In this document: in pieces, positions 48,098 to 56,828 of the stretch | Position numbering within the stretch: the stretch's first letter is position 1 | How the letters are laid out: each line of letters starts with the position of its first letter | NCBI RefSeq assembly: GCF_008033385.1 | Contig: NZ_VOGY01000001.1 | Span: 672,303 to 736,302, forward strand | DNA: 64,000 nt | Source: Algibacter pacificus | GTDB taxonomy: Bacteria; Bacteroidota; Bacteroidia; Flavobacteriales; Flavobacteriaceae | Reading direction: 5' to 3' | Translations under genes and position numbers: made by a program | The notes under the pieces: model-generated | Databases searched by the model: none | Told to the model about the DNA's origin: nothing | The model's input: only the letters and a program-made list of their open reading frames with translations

Positions 48098-49321
48098 ATG
48101 AAAATATTAGGAATTGGCGGATCGGATATAGATAAAGAGCTAGCCGCAATAAAACCCAAAGCACATTTAGTTAAACCTATTGAAAAGGAAGAGTTTCAAT
48201 TACGGATAAAAAAAGCCTGTCATTTAATGCAGGCAAAAAATATAAGCGTCATGTATTTGCATGCAGGAACCAACCTATTTTATTTCACCGGAACTCAATG
48301 GAGTTCAAGTGAACGTATGGTTGGAGCCTTATTGTTTCAAGATGGGACTTTAGAATATATTGCCCCAGAATTTGAAATAGGTACCGTTTTAGACTTTATG
48401 TTGGTAGAAGGTAAAGTTAATGGCTGGAAAGAACATGAGAGTCCGTATGTTTTATTTTCTAATATCCTTTTAAATTATGGTTTTACCCATGGAGATGTTT
48501 TTATGGACGAGGTAACACCATTTTTTGTAACAAATGGTATTTTAAAAGCAAACCCTAAGCTTAATTTAATAAATGCAAAACCTATAACAGCAGGCTGCAG
48601 AATGATAAAATCTGAAGCAGAAATAGCCATTATGCAATTGGCTATGGATATAACTTTAGAAGTTCAAAAGGCAACCGCTAGAATTTTAAGAACAGGTATT
48701 AGCACAAAAGAAGTTACTCATTTTATTAACGAAGCTCATAAACGTTATGGAGTGCCATCGGGATCTTATTTTTGCATTGTTTTATTTGGTGTAGATTCCT
48801 CTTTTCCTCACGGTGTAAAAACACCAAAGGATTTAGAAGAAAATGAGGTTGTTTTAATAGATACAGGCTGTAAATTACATAATTATATTTCTGATATAAC
48901 ACGAACCTATGTTTTTGGACAGGCTACAGAATTACAGAAAAACATTTGGAATATAGAAAAAGAAACTCAACAAGCTGCTTTTAATGCTGCACAATTGGGT
49001 AACACCTGTGCTTCTATAGATCACGCTTCCCGAGTAGTTCTTGAATCTCATGGTTTAGGCCCAGAATATAAACTTCCCGGATTACCACATAGAACTGGGC
49101 ATGGCATTGGATTAGATATTCATGAATGGCCTTATATTGTAAAAAACGATAATACTATTTTAGAACCTGGCATGTGCTTTAGTAATGAGCCAATGATTTG
49201 CGTTCCAAACAAGTTTGGAATACGTCACGAAGATCATATCTATCTAACAGAAACAGGACCTAAGTGGTTTACGCAACCAATGCATTCTATTGAAAACCCG
49301 TTTGGAATAAATATAAAGTAG
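48098..49321 (+). CDS. M24 family Xaa-Pro peptidase (prolidase-like)
   Basis: 407 residues, no signal peptide. A creatinase/prolidase N-terminal domain (about 30-165, LHAGTNLFYFTG) and a catalytic M24 domain with complete ligands: Asp255 (LIDTG), Asp266 (ISDITRTY), His335 (RTGHGIGLDIHEW), Glu364 (SNEPMI) and Glu378 (IRHEDHIYLT). Distinct from the preceding aminopeptidase P, so the two probably divide the work, one trimming longer peptides and one splitting X-Pro dipeptides; that division is inference. Other members of this fold cleave creatine or other C-N bonds, but the RHED and TGHGIG strings are those of Xaa-Pro peptidases. A terminator follows 227 bp downstream. Confidence 0.88.
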   Translation: MKILGIGGSDIDKELAAIKPKAHLVKPIEKEEFQLRIKKACHLMQAKNISVMYLHAGTNLFYFTGTQWSSSERMVGALLFQDGTLEYIAPEFEIGTVLDFMLVEGKVNGWKEHESPYVLFSNILLNYGFTHGDVFMDEVTPFFVTNGILKANPKLNLINAKPITAGCRMIKSEAEIAIMQLAMDITLEVQKATARILRTGISTKEVTHFINEAHKRYGVPSGSYFCIVLFGVDSSFPHGVKTPKDLEENEVVLIDTGCKLHNYISDITRTYVFGQATELQKNIWNIEKETQQAAFNAAQLGNTCASIDHASRVVLESHGLGPEYKLPGLPHRTGHGIGLDIHEWPYIVKNDNTILEPGMCFSNEPMICVPNKFGIRHEDHIYLTETGPKWFTQPMHSIENPFGINIK

Positions 49322-50022
49322 CATAGGAGCTATAGTTATTTGCAAAACTTAAAAAAACTTTGCATGTTAAATTGCAAAATTCATTATTTGGGAAATTAAA
49401 ACTAGAAAAGCAATGTTATACGGTTATAAGTAACATTAAAACGGTTAAAACAGCACGATAATTTTATTGTTTATGTTATTTTAAAATAAAATGAATTTTT
49501 ATGCTCCAAGTTTTAATACTAGTTTAAATTTAGGTTAAACTGTATTTAGTTGGATTGAATACTTATTTTTGGTGATAACCATAATAAAGTATTCAATCCA
49601 ACTTTTTTTTATATAAAATACTTGACCAATACAGTTACTCTTGGTGAATTTTTTTAAACTAGATTTATAAATATACGGGCTTAAAGAAAATTATTAAAGA
49701 AGATAAAAACAACGCGACTAAAACGGTTTTTTGTTAAGTTACTGTTTAATAGTTTGTTATGTTTTGTATTGATGCACTTTGTACTATTGCAGTACCATTT
49801 TCGAACCCACAATCAACCTCCTATACTTATCTTTACATATATTGTTTTTTGTTAACGCATAGTGTTGGCAAGGTTTTTAGTTTAATTAACATTAAAAATG
49901 TAGAGAGTTTACAAAACTATATTTTAAGTTATTAATACTTTAGTCATGCTGGCCTTTAATATATGTATTACATTAAACCATACTTTAAAACTAAAATAAG
50001 TTTACCACTAAGCATTCATCTT
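49322..50022. other. Intergenic region between peptidase block and second PUL
   Basis: 701 bp without a recognisable gene, apart from the terminator at 49548-49610. An in-frame ATG at 49963 would extend the next gene by 20 residues but would bury its signal peptide. The promoter for the GH2 gene should be within 49620-50020. I see no 21-bp-phased operator and no exact TAnnTTTG there. Confidence 0.5.
49548..49610 (+). terminator. Strong intrinsic terminator of peptidase operon
   Basis: A perfect 17-bp inverted repeat (AGTTGGATTGAATACTT at 49548-49564, complement at 49587-49603) with a 22-base loop, followed by a run of eight T (49603-49610). It separates the dehydrogenase/peptidase block from the GH2-HTCS-SusCD2 block. 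Confidence 0.85.
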
Positions 50023-52446
50023 ATGAAAATTAAAACTCACATTTTAAAATGTACCACTCTCTTTTTTATCTGCCTAACATTGGGGGCATGGAATTCACCA
50101 AAAAAAACAAAAGAGCCGGTAAGAACAAAAGTTAACATTAATAACCATTGGTCCTATTTAGAACAGAATTTTAAATCTAAAGAAGAAGCTTTAACACATC
50201 AAGGCTGGAAGACTATAAATTTACCGCATACATGGAATGCCTTAGATGCTACCGATTTAAACCCAGGCTATAGACGTACAGCAAGTTGGTATAAAAAGAA
50301 CCTAGATATTAAGCATGTAAATTCAGAATTGATATATCAATTGTATTTTGAAGGTGTAAACATTACTAGTGAAGTTTATGTTAACGGTATTAAATGTGGC
50401 GGTCATATTGGTGGTTATATTGGATTTGGAATAGATATAACCAAGCAAATTAAGCCAGGTATTAATGAAATTTTAGTGCGTGTGGATAATGGTTATAATC
50501 CAGAAGTGATACCGTCTCAAAAGAGTGATTTTTTTATATTTGGAGGTATTACCAGAGATGTTTGGTTAGAAACTATGCCTAAAAATCATATTTCAAATTT
50601 AAAAATAACAACACCTAAAGTTTCCCAAACTCAGGCTACTGTATTGGCTATGGTTTCTGTTAATGGTAACCAAAAAAATAACACCAACATTAAAGCAGAT
50701 ATTCTGGATGAAAGAGGTAATGTTATAAAGTCCTCTATGTTTAAAGTAAAAAACAATAGTGCTGAAATTCAATTTAAAGATTTAAGAAATATTAAACTAT
50801 GGGATACCAATACCCCTAATTTATATACACTACAGGTCGCTTTGATAGAAAATGGACAGGTTGTCGATAAAATATCAAATCGTTTTGGGTTTCGGTGGTT
50901 TGAATTTAAAGATCATGGAGCATTTTTTCTTAACGGAAAACGCTTGTTGTTACGTGGCACTCACCGTCATGAAGAGCATGCAGGCGTAGGTGCAGCCATG
51001 AGCAATGCCCAACATAGAAAAGATATGGAACTTATAAAGGATATGGGAGCCAACTTTGTGCGTTTGGCACATTACCCACAAGACCCCGAAATATATAAAG
51101 CTTGTGATGAACTTGGTTTATTGGTTTGGGACGAATTGCCTTGGTGTCGTGGCGGTGTTGGAAATGAGACTTGGCAAAGTAATACCAAAACTATGCTGAA
51201 GGAAATTATCAATCAAAATTATAACCATCCTAGTGTTATTATTTGGTCTTTAGGAAATGAAATGTATTGGTTACCAGATTTTGAAGGAGGGGATGATGTG
51301 ATCAAAATGAATGCTTTTTTATCAGAATTAAACACAACGGCACATACTTTAGATCCTTCACGAAAAACAGCGATTAGAAAGTATTATGAAGGCTCTAATA
51401 TTGTCGACGTATTTTCTCCCTCTATTTGGTCTGGATGGTATTCAGGAAGTTACAAGAGCTATCAAAAAGCCATAGATAAATATAAAAAAGAATATAAATC
51501 TTTTTTGCATGCGGAATATGGAGGTTCTAGCCATGTAGGCCGCCATACAGAAAACCCAATTACGGGAGAAGGTAAAATTCAATCAGATGGTTGGGAAGAA
51601 GAAATAGTTCAAACCGGCGTTGCTAATATTGCACAAATAGGGGATTGGAGTGAAAATTATATCGTCGATTTATTCGACTGGCATTTACGTATAAGTGAAA
51701 ACGCCCCCAATTTTGTAGGTAATGTGCAGTGGGCATTTAAAGATTTTGGTACACCTTTACGTCCAGAAAATGATATTCCTTATATGAACCAAAAAGGTTT
51801 AGTTGATCGCGCAGGAAAACCAAAAGACGCCTTTTATGTGTTTAAAAGTTATTGGGCAAAAAAGCCTTTTGCTTATATAGAATCGCACACTTGGACCAAG
51901 CGTCAAGGACCAGAAGGTTTAAAGCGTAATATATGTGTTTATAGTAATTGTAACACGGTAGAGCTGTTTTTAAACGGAAAGAGTTTAGGGACTAAAAAAC
52001 GCGACAGAACAGCTTTTCCAGCAGCTGGTTTAAATTGGGATTTAGAATTTACCTCTGGAGAAAATAAACTAATTGCAGTAGGAAAAACAAAGAACAATAT
52101 AGAAGTGAAAGACGAGTTAATAGTAAACTATAGATTTATCAAAAACACTAAAGCTATAGGCTTGAAATTGGAAGAAAAGATTTTAGAAAACGGTAATTAT
52201 TTAGTAACAGCTATAGCCTACGACAATCAGGGTTTACAATGTTTAGATTATGAGAACAAAGTGTATTTTCAATGCCTTTCTGGAGGCGAAACTTTAAAAA
52301 GTTTAGGTACACCCACAGGAAGCGAATCAATAGCTATGGCTAACGGAAAAGCCTCTATAGAAGTTATGAGATATTCTAAAAATAAACCTTTAGAAATTAT
52401 GGTAATCAATCAAAATTTTAAAGGAACTTACTTGACTATTGATTAG
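50023..52446 (+). CDS. GH2 family exo-glycosidase, beta-galactosidase-like
   Basis: The start at 50023 begins a signal peptide (about 1-22, FFICLTLGAW). 807 residues: jelly-roll domain (about 40-190, HTWNALDATDLNPGYRRTAS), immunoglobulin-like domain (about 190-300), TIM barrel with acid/base Glu413 in WSLGNEMYW and nucleophile Glu498 in LHAEYGG, then a DUF4982-like and immunoglobulin-like tail (VELFLNGKSLG near 645). This is the common Bacteroidota beta-galactosidase build, but GH2 enzymes with glucuronidase or other activity share it. Not closely related to the two GH2-like paralogues at 7599 and 17263. Precedes the hybrid sensor gene by 52 bp and is probably under the same control. Confidence 0.88.
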   Translation: MKIKTHILKCTTLFFICLTLGAWNSPKKTKEPVRTKVNINNHWSYLEQNFKSKEEALTHQGWKTINLPHTWNALDATDLNPGYRRTASWYKKNLDIKHVNSELIYQLYFEGVNITSEVYVNGIKCGGHIGGYIGFGIDITKQIKPGINEILVRVDNGYNPEVIPSQKSDFFIFGGITRDVWLETMPKNHISNLKITTPKVSQTQATVLAMVSVNGNQKNNTNIKADILDERGNVIKSSMFKVKNNSAEIQFKDLRNIKLWDTNTPNLYTLQVALIENGQVVDKISNRFGFRWFEFKDHGAFFLNGKRLLLRGTHRHEEHAGVGAAMSNAQHRKDMELIKDMGANFVRLAHYPQDPEIYKACDELGLLVWDELPWCRGGVGNETWQSNTKTMLKEIINQNYNHPSVIIWSLGNEMYWLPDFEGGDDVIKMNAFLSELNTTAHTLDPSRKTAIRKYYEGSNIVDVFSPSIWSGWYSGSYKSYQKAIDKYKKEYKSFLHAEYGGSSHVGRHTENPITGEGKIQSDGWEEEIVQTGVANIAQIGDWSENYIVDLFDWHLRISENAPNFVGNVQWAFKDFGTPLRPENDIPYMNQKGLVDRAGKPKDAFYVFKSYWAKKPFAYIESHTWTKRQGPEGLKRNICVYSNCNTVELFLNGKSLGTKKRDRTAFPAAGLNWDLEFTSGENKLIAVGKTKNNIEVKDELIVNYRFIKNTKAIGLKLEEKILENGNYLVTAIAYDNQGLQCLDYENKVYFQCLSGGETLKSLGTPTGSESIAMANGKASIEVMRYSKNKPLEIMVINQNFKGTYLTID

Positions 52447-52498
52447 ATTGGTTGTAGTTTAGTAAGTCCATATTATAGTAACAAGAAGTTTTATATAA

Positions 52499-55400
52499 AT
52501 GATTAAAAATTATTTCGCTAACATATTATTTCTTTGTTTATGCTTATATACTATGGCACAAAACCATCAATATAAGTTTAAATCCTTTACGCCTAAAGAT
52601 GGACTCTCTCAAACCTCGGTAATCGATATAGCACAAGATACCTTAGGGCAGATTTGGGTCGCTACTCGAGATGGCCTGAACAAGTATGACGGAAATTCTT
52701 TTAAAATTTATAGACATGATGAAGCCGATTCTACATCAATTTCAAATAGTGATATTTTAGCTTTAGAAGAAGATTCTTCAGGAATGCTTTGGGTTGGCAC
52801 CTATAACGGTTTAAACCGCTATAATCCGGTAACCGATAATTTTGATCATTTTTTACATTCAAACGAAAAATCTTCTATTCCATCTAACACGGTTTGGAAA
52901 ATAAAGGAAATAAAAGATGAAATTTGGATTGGAACCTTAGATGGATTAGCGATATATAATAAAAAAACGGGAGCCTTTTTAACTGTGCATTCAGAACCCG
53001 AGAACCCTAATAGTTTACCTGGTAAATTTATATTTAGTATTTATGAAACTCAAAACGGAACTATTTGGCTCGGTACCGAAAACGGCTTATGCAAGTTGAT
53101 ATCTAGAAACCAAAATCAGTTTACATTTCAACGTTTCGATTATAGATCACCTCATAATTCAAAAGCATATCGGTTGTATGTTAAAGAAATCATAGAAGAC
53201 AAATCGCATAACTTGTGGGTAGCCACAAAACATACTGGTTTGTATAAAATTAAGGCTAATTCTACAGAGCTCGTTTCTATAAATAACATACAAAAATATC
53301 AAAGTTTAGATAAAGATATTAGAGCTTTAAGTATAGATCGTAATAATAATTTATGGATTGGTTCTTATATTGGCATTTCCTTGTTAAACAACAAAGGCGA
53401 ATTAAAAAAAATAGGAAACAAAACCAATCAGGATAGTGGTTTAAGTAAAATAAAAACTATTTATACAGATAAAAATGGTTCGGTTTGGTTAGGGAGTTAT
53501 TATGGAGGCTTACATCTATGGGATAAAGCCAATACCAATTTTATAAACTATAACCAGTTTACAAAACCACACAGTTTAAATTATAATGTGGTAGGTGCTA
53601 TTGCGGCTAACGATAATCAGGTGCTTTTTTTAGGAACCGAGGGGGGAGGTATCACAAAAATTGATTTAAAAACCAATAAGTCAACAAATATAAATGTAAA
53701 TAATACTAAAGGCTTTTTAAGTGACAATATTAAATCTTTAATTATAATAGGCGATGTACTCTGGGTTGGAAGTTTTAACTCGCCTCCTTTTTTATACAAT
53801 TACAAACAAGAAAAGGTAATTCCTAATAACTTTCCAAAATTCTTAATTAATGAATTTCAAGACTCTAGTGTGTATGTTTTCGAAAAGGAATCCGATAGCA
53901 TAATTTGGCTTGGAACCTTTGGAGAAGGTGTATTACGCTACAATACCAATACAAATACCTATACCAAAATTACTATGGGTGAAAACAAACGTTTTTCTTT
54001 AACAAATAGAAGAACACGTGCCATACATATTGATTCTAAAAGACGAGTTTGGATAGGAACACAAAGCGGGTTAAATTTAATTGCACTAGCAGATATAGAT
54101 CATGAACAAGTTCCTGTAGAACACTTTTTCTTCGATTCTGGAACCCTTTCTGGCGTTGATATTTTAACCATTTTTGAAGATAGCAAACAGCAAATTTGGG
54201 TAGGAACTAAATCAAACGGATTTTTTAAATTTAATGGAGTTTCTTTTGAAAAAGTAAAATTAAACAAAAATCAAGTGGTTATAAACTCTGTACATGCCAT
54301 TTTAGAAGATGCACAACAGAATTTATGGCTAAGCTCTAATCACGGCATTATTAAATATAATAGCGACACCGGAGAGATTATTAATTATGATCAAACCGAT
54401 GGATTAATAAGTAATGAGTATAACGATAATTCGGCTTTAAATTTCAATAATGAGCGTTTGTATTTTGGTGGGCCAGCTGGCGTAACTTCATTTAATCCCG
54501 AAGCTATTAATGTTAATAATTATAACCCTCAAGTTGTTTTAACCGATCTTAAAATTAAAAATGAATCGGTAAAAATTGGAGGTCCAAAAAGCATATTAGA
54601 TAAAAATATCGCCTATACCAAGACCATAGAACTACCATATAATAAAGCGAATTTTTCTATAAATTTTGCGATCCCAAATTTTATAAATGCTACAAACAAT
54701 AGTTATATGTACCGTCTTACAGGATTGGAAGACACCTGGAATTTAACCACCAACAACCAAGTTAATTATATTATCCAAAATCCAGGAACTTACATTTTTG
54801 AAGTAAAAGGCGCCAATAACGACGGAATTTGGAATAAAGTCCCAACGACTTTAACTATAAAAGTGCAACCAGCACCTTGGCGTAGTTGGTGGGCTTTTTT
54901 AATTTATGGTGCTTTAATTGGGCTTACCTTAATAACTTTACTATGGTTTTTAAAATCCAAGGAAAAGCTAAAACATGAATTAGAACTAGAATTTATTGAA
55001 AAAAAACGTAATGAAGAGATTAACCACGCTAAACTTCAGTTTTTTACTAACATATCTCATGAGTTTAGAACACCTTTAACTTTAATTTTAGGGCCTTTAC
55101 AGCAAATTATTCAAGATTATAAGGGCAGTAATAAAATGTATAAAAAATTATTAGTGATTGAAAATAATGCTAACCACTTACTTCATTTAATTAATCGCTT
55201 GATGGATTTTAGAAAATTGGAAAACAACCAATTTAACTTACAGGCAGCAGAAGGGAATATTGTTAAATTTATGCGAGAAATTTACTTGTCTTTCACAGAG
55301 TATGCTAAAAATGGTAATTATAATTACACCTTTGAAACATCCAACGAACACATTAATGTTTATTATGATAGAAACAAATTAGAACGGGTTTTTTATAACT

Positions 55401-56614
55401 TAATTTCTAATGCTTTTCGCTATACACCAAAGGGAGGTGTTATAAAAATTAAAATATTTAAAGAACCAAACCATATTTTTATAGATGTTAACGATTCGGG
55501 CGTAGGTATAGCCCCAGAATACAAAGATAAAATTTTTGATCGCTTTTTTGATGTCCCCATTCACAATCAACCACAAAAAAATTATAATCAAGGTAGCGGT
55601 ATTGGCCTCTCTATAGCTAAAAATATAGCTTTACTGCATAAGGGAAATATTATATTAAAAGATAAAGAGTCCTCAGGAAGTGTTTTTAGGGTGGTTTTGC
55701 CTCTAGGACGAACACATTTAAAAGACTCCGAAATTTTAAACAATTTTAAACGTAGTGATGATATTAGCCAATATGAAATTCAACTAAAAGATACTGATGT
55801 TACAAAAGACAGCTTATTAGAAGATCTAGCTTTAAATAAGCATGAACAAACTATTTTAGTTGTTGAAGATAGCAAACCATTACGCGTATTTATTAAAAAT
55901 TTATTACAACATCAATATAACATTCTTGAAGCTGAAAATGGTAAAATCGCTTTAAAACTAGCCTACCAAAACCTGCCAGATTTAATTATTAGTGATGTGA
56001 TTATGCCAGAGATGGTTGGTACAGAACTGTGCGCAAAAGTAAAGGAAGATATTAAAACCAGCCATATACCAGTAGTGTTATTAACCTCGAGAAGTGCTTT
56101 AATTTATAAATTTGAAGGTTTAGAAAGTGGTGCCGACGAATATATCAGTAAACCTTTTAATGTTAAAGAATTTCAACTTAGGATTAAAAACCTGTTAGAT
56201 AATAGTTTACGTCTTAAAAACAAGTTTTCTAATGTCGCCCAATTAGCACCTAGTGAAATTACTATAACATCTTTGGATGAAAAATTACTAAAAAAGGCTT
56301 TTAAAATTGTGGAAACTAACTTGGGTAACGATCAGTTCGATGTCATTACTTTCAGTGAAGAATTAGGCGTAAGCCGAACCACACTTTTTAGTAAAATTAA
56401 AGCATGGACCAATTTTACTCCAAATGAGTTTATCCAAGAAATTAGATTAAAACATGCCGCACAACTTATTGAAAGTAATAAATTGAATATTTCTCAAATA
56501 AGTTATAAAGTTGGCTTTAAAAATCCTAAATACTTCAGTAAATGTTTTCGAAAAAAATTCAAAGAGACTCCTACTCAATATCAAAATAGGTTTTCGGAAA
56601 AATTTAATAACTAA
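52499..56614 (+). CDS. Hybrid two-component system sensor/regulator (HTCS)
   Basis: 1371 residues in one chain. Signal peptide (about 1-20), about 13 Reg_prop propeller blades (repeats such as IWVATRDGLNKYDG, about 25-690), a Y_Y_Y domain (about 700-790), one transmembrane helix (about 797-820), HisKA with phospho-acceptor His854 (FTNISHEFRTPL), HATPase (NLISNAFRYTPKGG, GSGIGLSIAKN), a receiver domain with Asp1166 (LIISDVIMPEM) and a C-terminal AraC-type HTH (about 1270-1371). Family known: binds an oligosaccharide in the periplasm and switches on its PUL. It is the only regulator in the window. It should control susCD2 directly; whether it also binds the 21-bp-phased sites at the other operons is an open and testable question. 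Confidence 0.97.
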   Translation: MIKNYFANILFLCLCLYTMAQNHQYKFKSFTPKDGLSQTSVIDIAQDTLGQIWVATRDGLNKYDGNSFKIYRHDEADSTSISNSDILALEEDSSGMLWVGTYNGLNRYNPVTDNFDHFLHSNEKSSIPSNTVWKIKEIKDEIWIGTLDGLAIYNKKTGAFLTVHSEPENPNSLPGKFIFSIYETQNGTIWLGTENGLCKLISRNQNQFTFQRFDYRSPHNSKAYRLYVKEIIEDKSHNLWVATKHTGLYKIKANSTELVSINNIQKYQSLDKDIRALSIDRNNNLWIGSYIGISLLNNKGELKKIGNKTNQDSGLSKIKTIYTDKNGSVWLGSYYGGLHLWDKANTNFINYNQFTKPHSLNYNVVGAIAANDNQVLFLGTEGGGITKIDLKTNKSTNINVNNTKGFLSDNIKSLIIIGDVLWVGSFNSPPFLYNYKQEKVIPNNFPKFLINEFQDSSVYVFEKESDSIIWLGTFGEGVLRYNTNTNTYTKITMGENKRFSLTNRRTRAIHIDSKRRVWIGTQSGLNLIALADIDHEQVPVEHFFFDSGTLSGVDILTIFEDSKQQIWVGTKSNGFFKFNGVSFEKVKLNKNQVVINSVHAILEDAQQNLWLSSNHGIIKYNSDTGEIINYDQTDGLISNEYNDNSALNFNNERLYFGGPAGVTSFNPEAINVNNYNPQVVLTDLKIKNESVKIGGPKSILDKNIAYTKTIELPYNKANFSINFAIPNFINATNNSYMYRLTGLEDTWNLTTNNQVNYIIQNPGTYIFEVKGANNDGIWNKVPTTLTIKVQPAPWRSWWAFLIYGALIGLTLITLLWFLKSKEKLKHELELEFIEKKRNEEINHAKLQFFTNISHEFRTPLTLILGPLQQIIQDYKGSNKMYKKLLVIENNANHLLHLINRLMDFRKLENNQFNLQAAEGNIVKFMREIYLSFTEYAKNGNYNYTFETSNEHINVYYDRNKLERVFYNLISNAFRYTPKGGVIKIKIFKEPNHIFIDVNDSGVGIAPEYKDKIFDRFFDVPIHNQPQKNYNQGSGIGLSIAKNIALLHKGNIILKDKESSGSVFRVVLPLGRTHLKDSEILNNFKRSDDISQYEIQLKDTDVTKDSLLEDLALNKHEQTILVVEDSKPLRVFIKNLLQHQYNILEAENGKIALKLAYQNLPDLIISDVIMPEMVGTELCAKVKEDIKTSHIPVVLLTSRSALIYKFEGLESGADEYISKPFNVKEFQLRIKNLLDNSLRLKNKFSNVAQLAPSEITITSLDEKLLKKAFKIVETNLGNDQFDVITFSEELGVSRTTLFSKIKAWTNFTPNEFIQEIRLKHAAQLIESNKLNISQISYKVGFKNPKYFSKCFRKKFKETPTQYQNRFSEKFNN

Positions 56615-56656
56615 ATTTTGTATTCTGCATAAATAAAGGGGGTTTAATGGTAAATA

Positions 56657-56712
56657 TGAACTATTGGATACCCTTTTTTGAATTTAGCGAAATATCTTTT
56701 CGGCTATATTTG
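56657..56712 (+). promoter_or_regulatory. Probable susCD2 promoter
   Basis: A perfect -7 box TATATTTG at 56705-56712 lies 110 bp before susC2. Upstream, TGAACTATT (56657) and TGAATTTAG (56679) form a weak direct repeat with a 22-bp offset, 26 bp before the -7 box. This resembles the layout, but not the sequence, of the four operators elsewhere in the window. The -7 box is a good match; the repeat is tentative. Confidence 0.5.
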
Positions 56713-56716
56713 GAAT

Positions 56717-56809
56717 ATGAAATTCAAACATTCTAAACTAGAGGTAATCGAAATAGTTCTAATAATTGTAATTATAGTTATTAGTTTATTGGCAATCTAT
56801 TTTAGTTAA
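56717..56809 (+). CDS. Possible 30-residue membrane peptide upstream of susC2
   Basis: A short frame between the HTCS gene and susC2: basic N terminus (MKFKHSK), then one uninterrupted hydrophobic helix (EIVLIIVIIVISLLAIYF), stop 19 bp before the susC2 start. The pattern is that of a single-pass small membrane protein. Its ATG is only 4 bp after the -7 box, so a transcript from that box would start at or just beyond the start codon. It may therefore be untranslated, or expressed only by read-through from the HTCS gene. AT-rich sequence yields such frames by chance, so confidence is limited. Confidence 0.3.
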   Translation: MKFKHSKLEVIEIVLIIVIIVISLLAIYFS

Positions 56810-56828
56810 CTAAACAAAACCAAATTTT

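Noticed and set aside
52465..52475. Half-site AGTCCATATTA before the HTCS gene
   Set aside because: The second half-site 21 bp on does not match and no TAnnTTTG follows at 28 bp.
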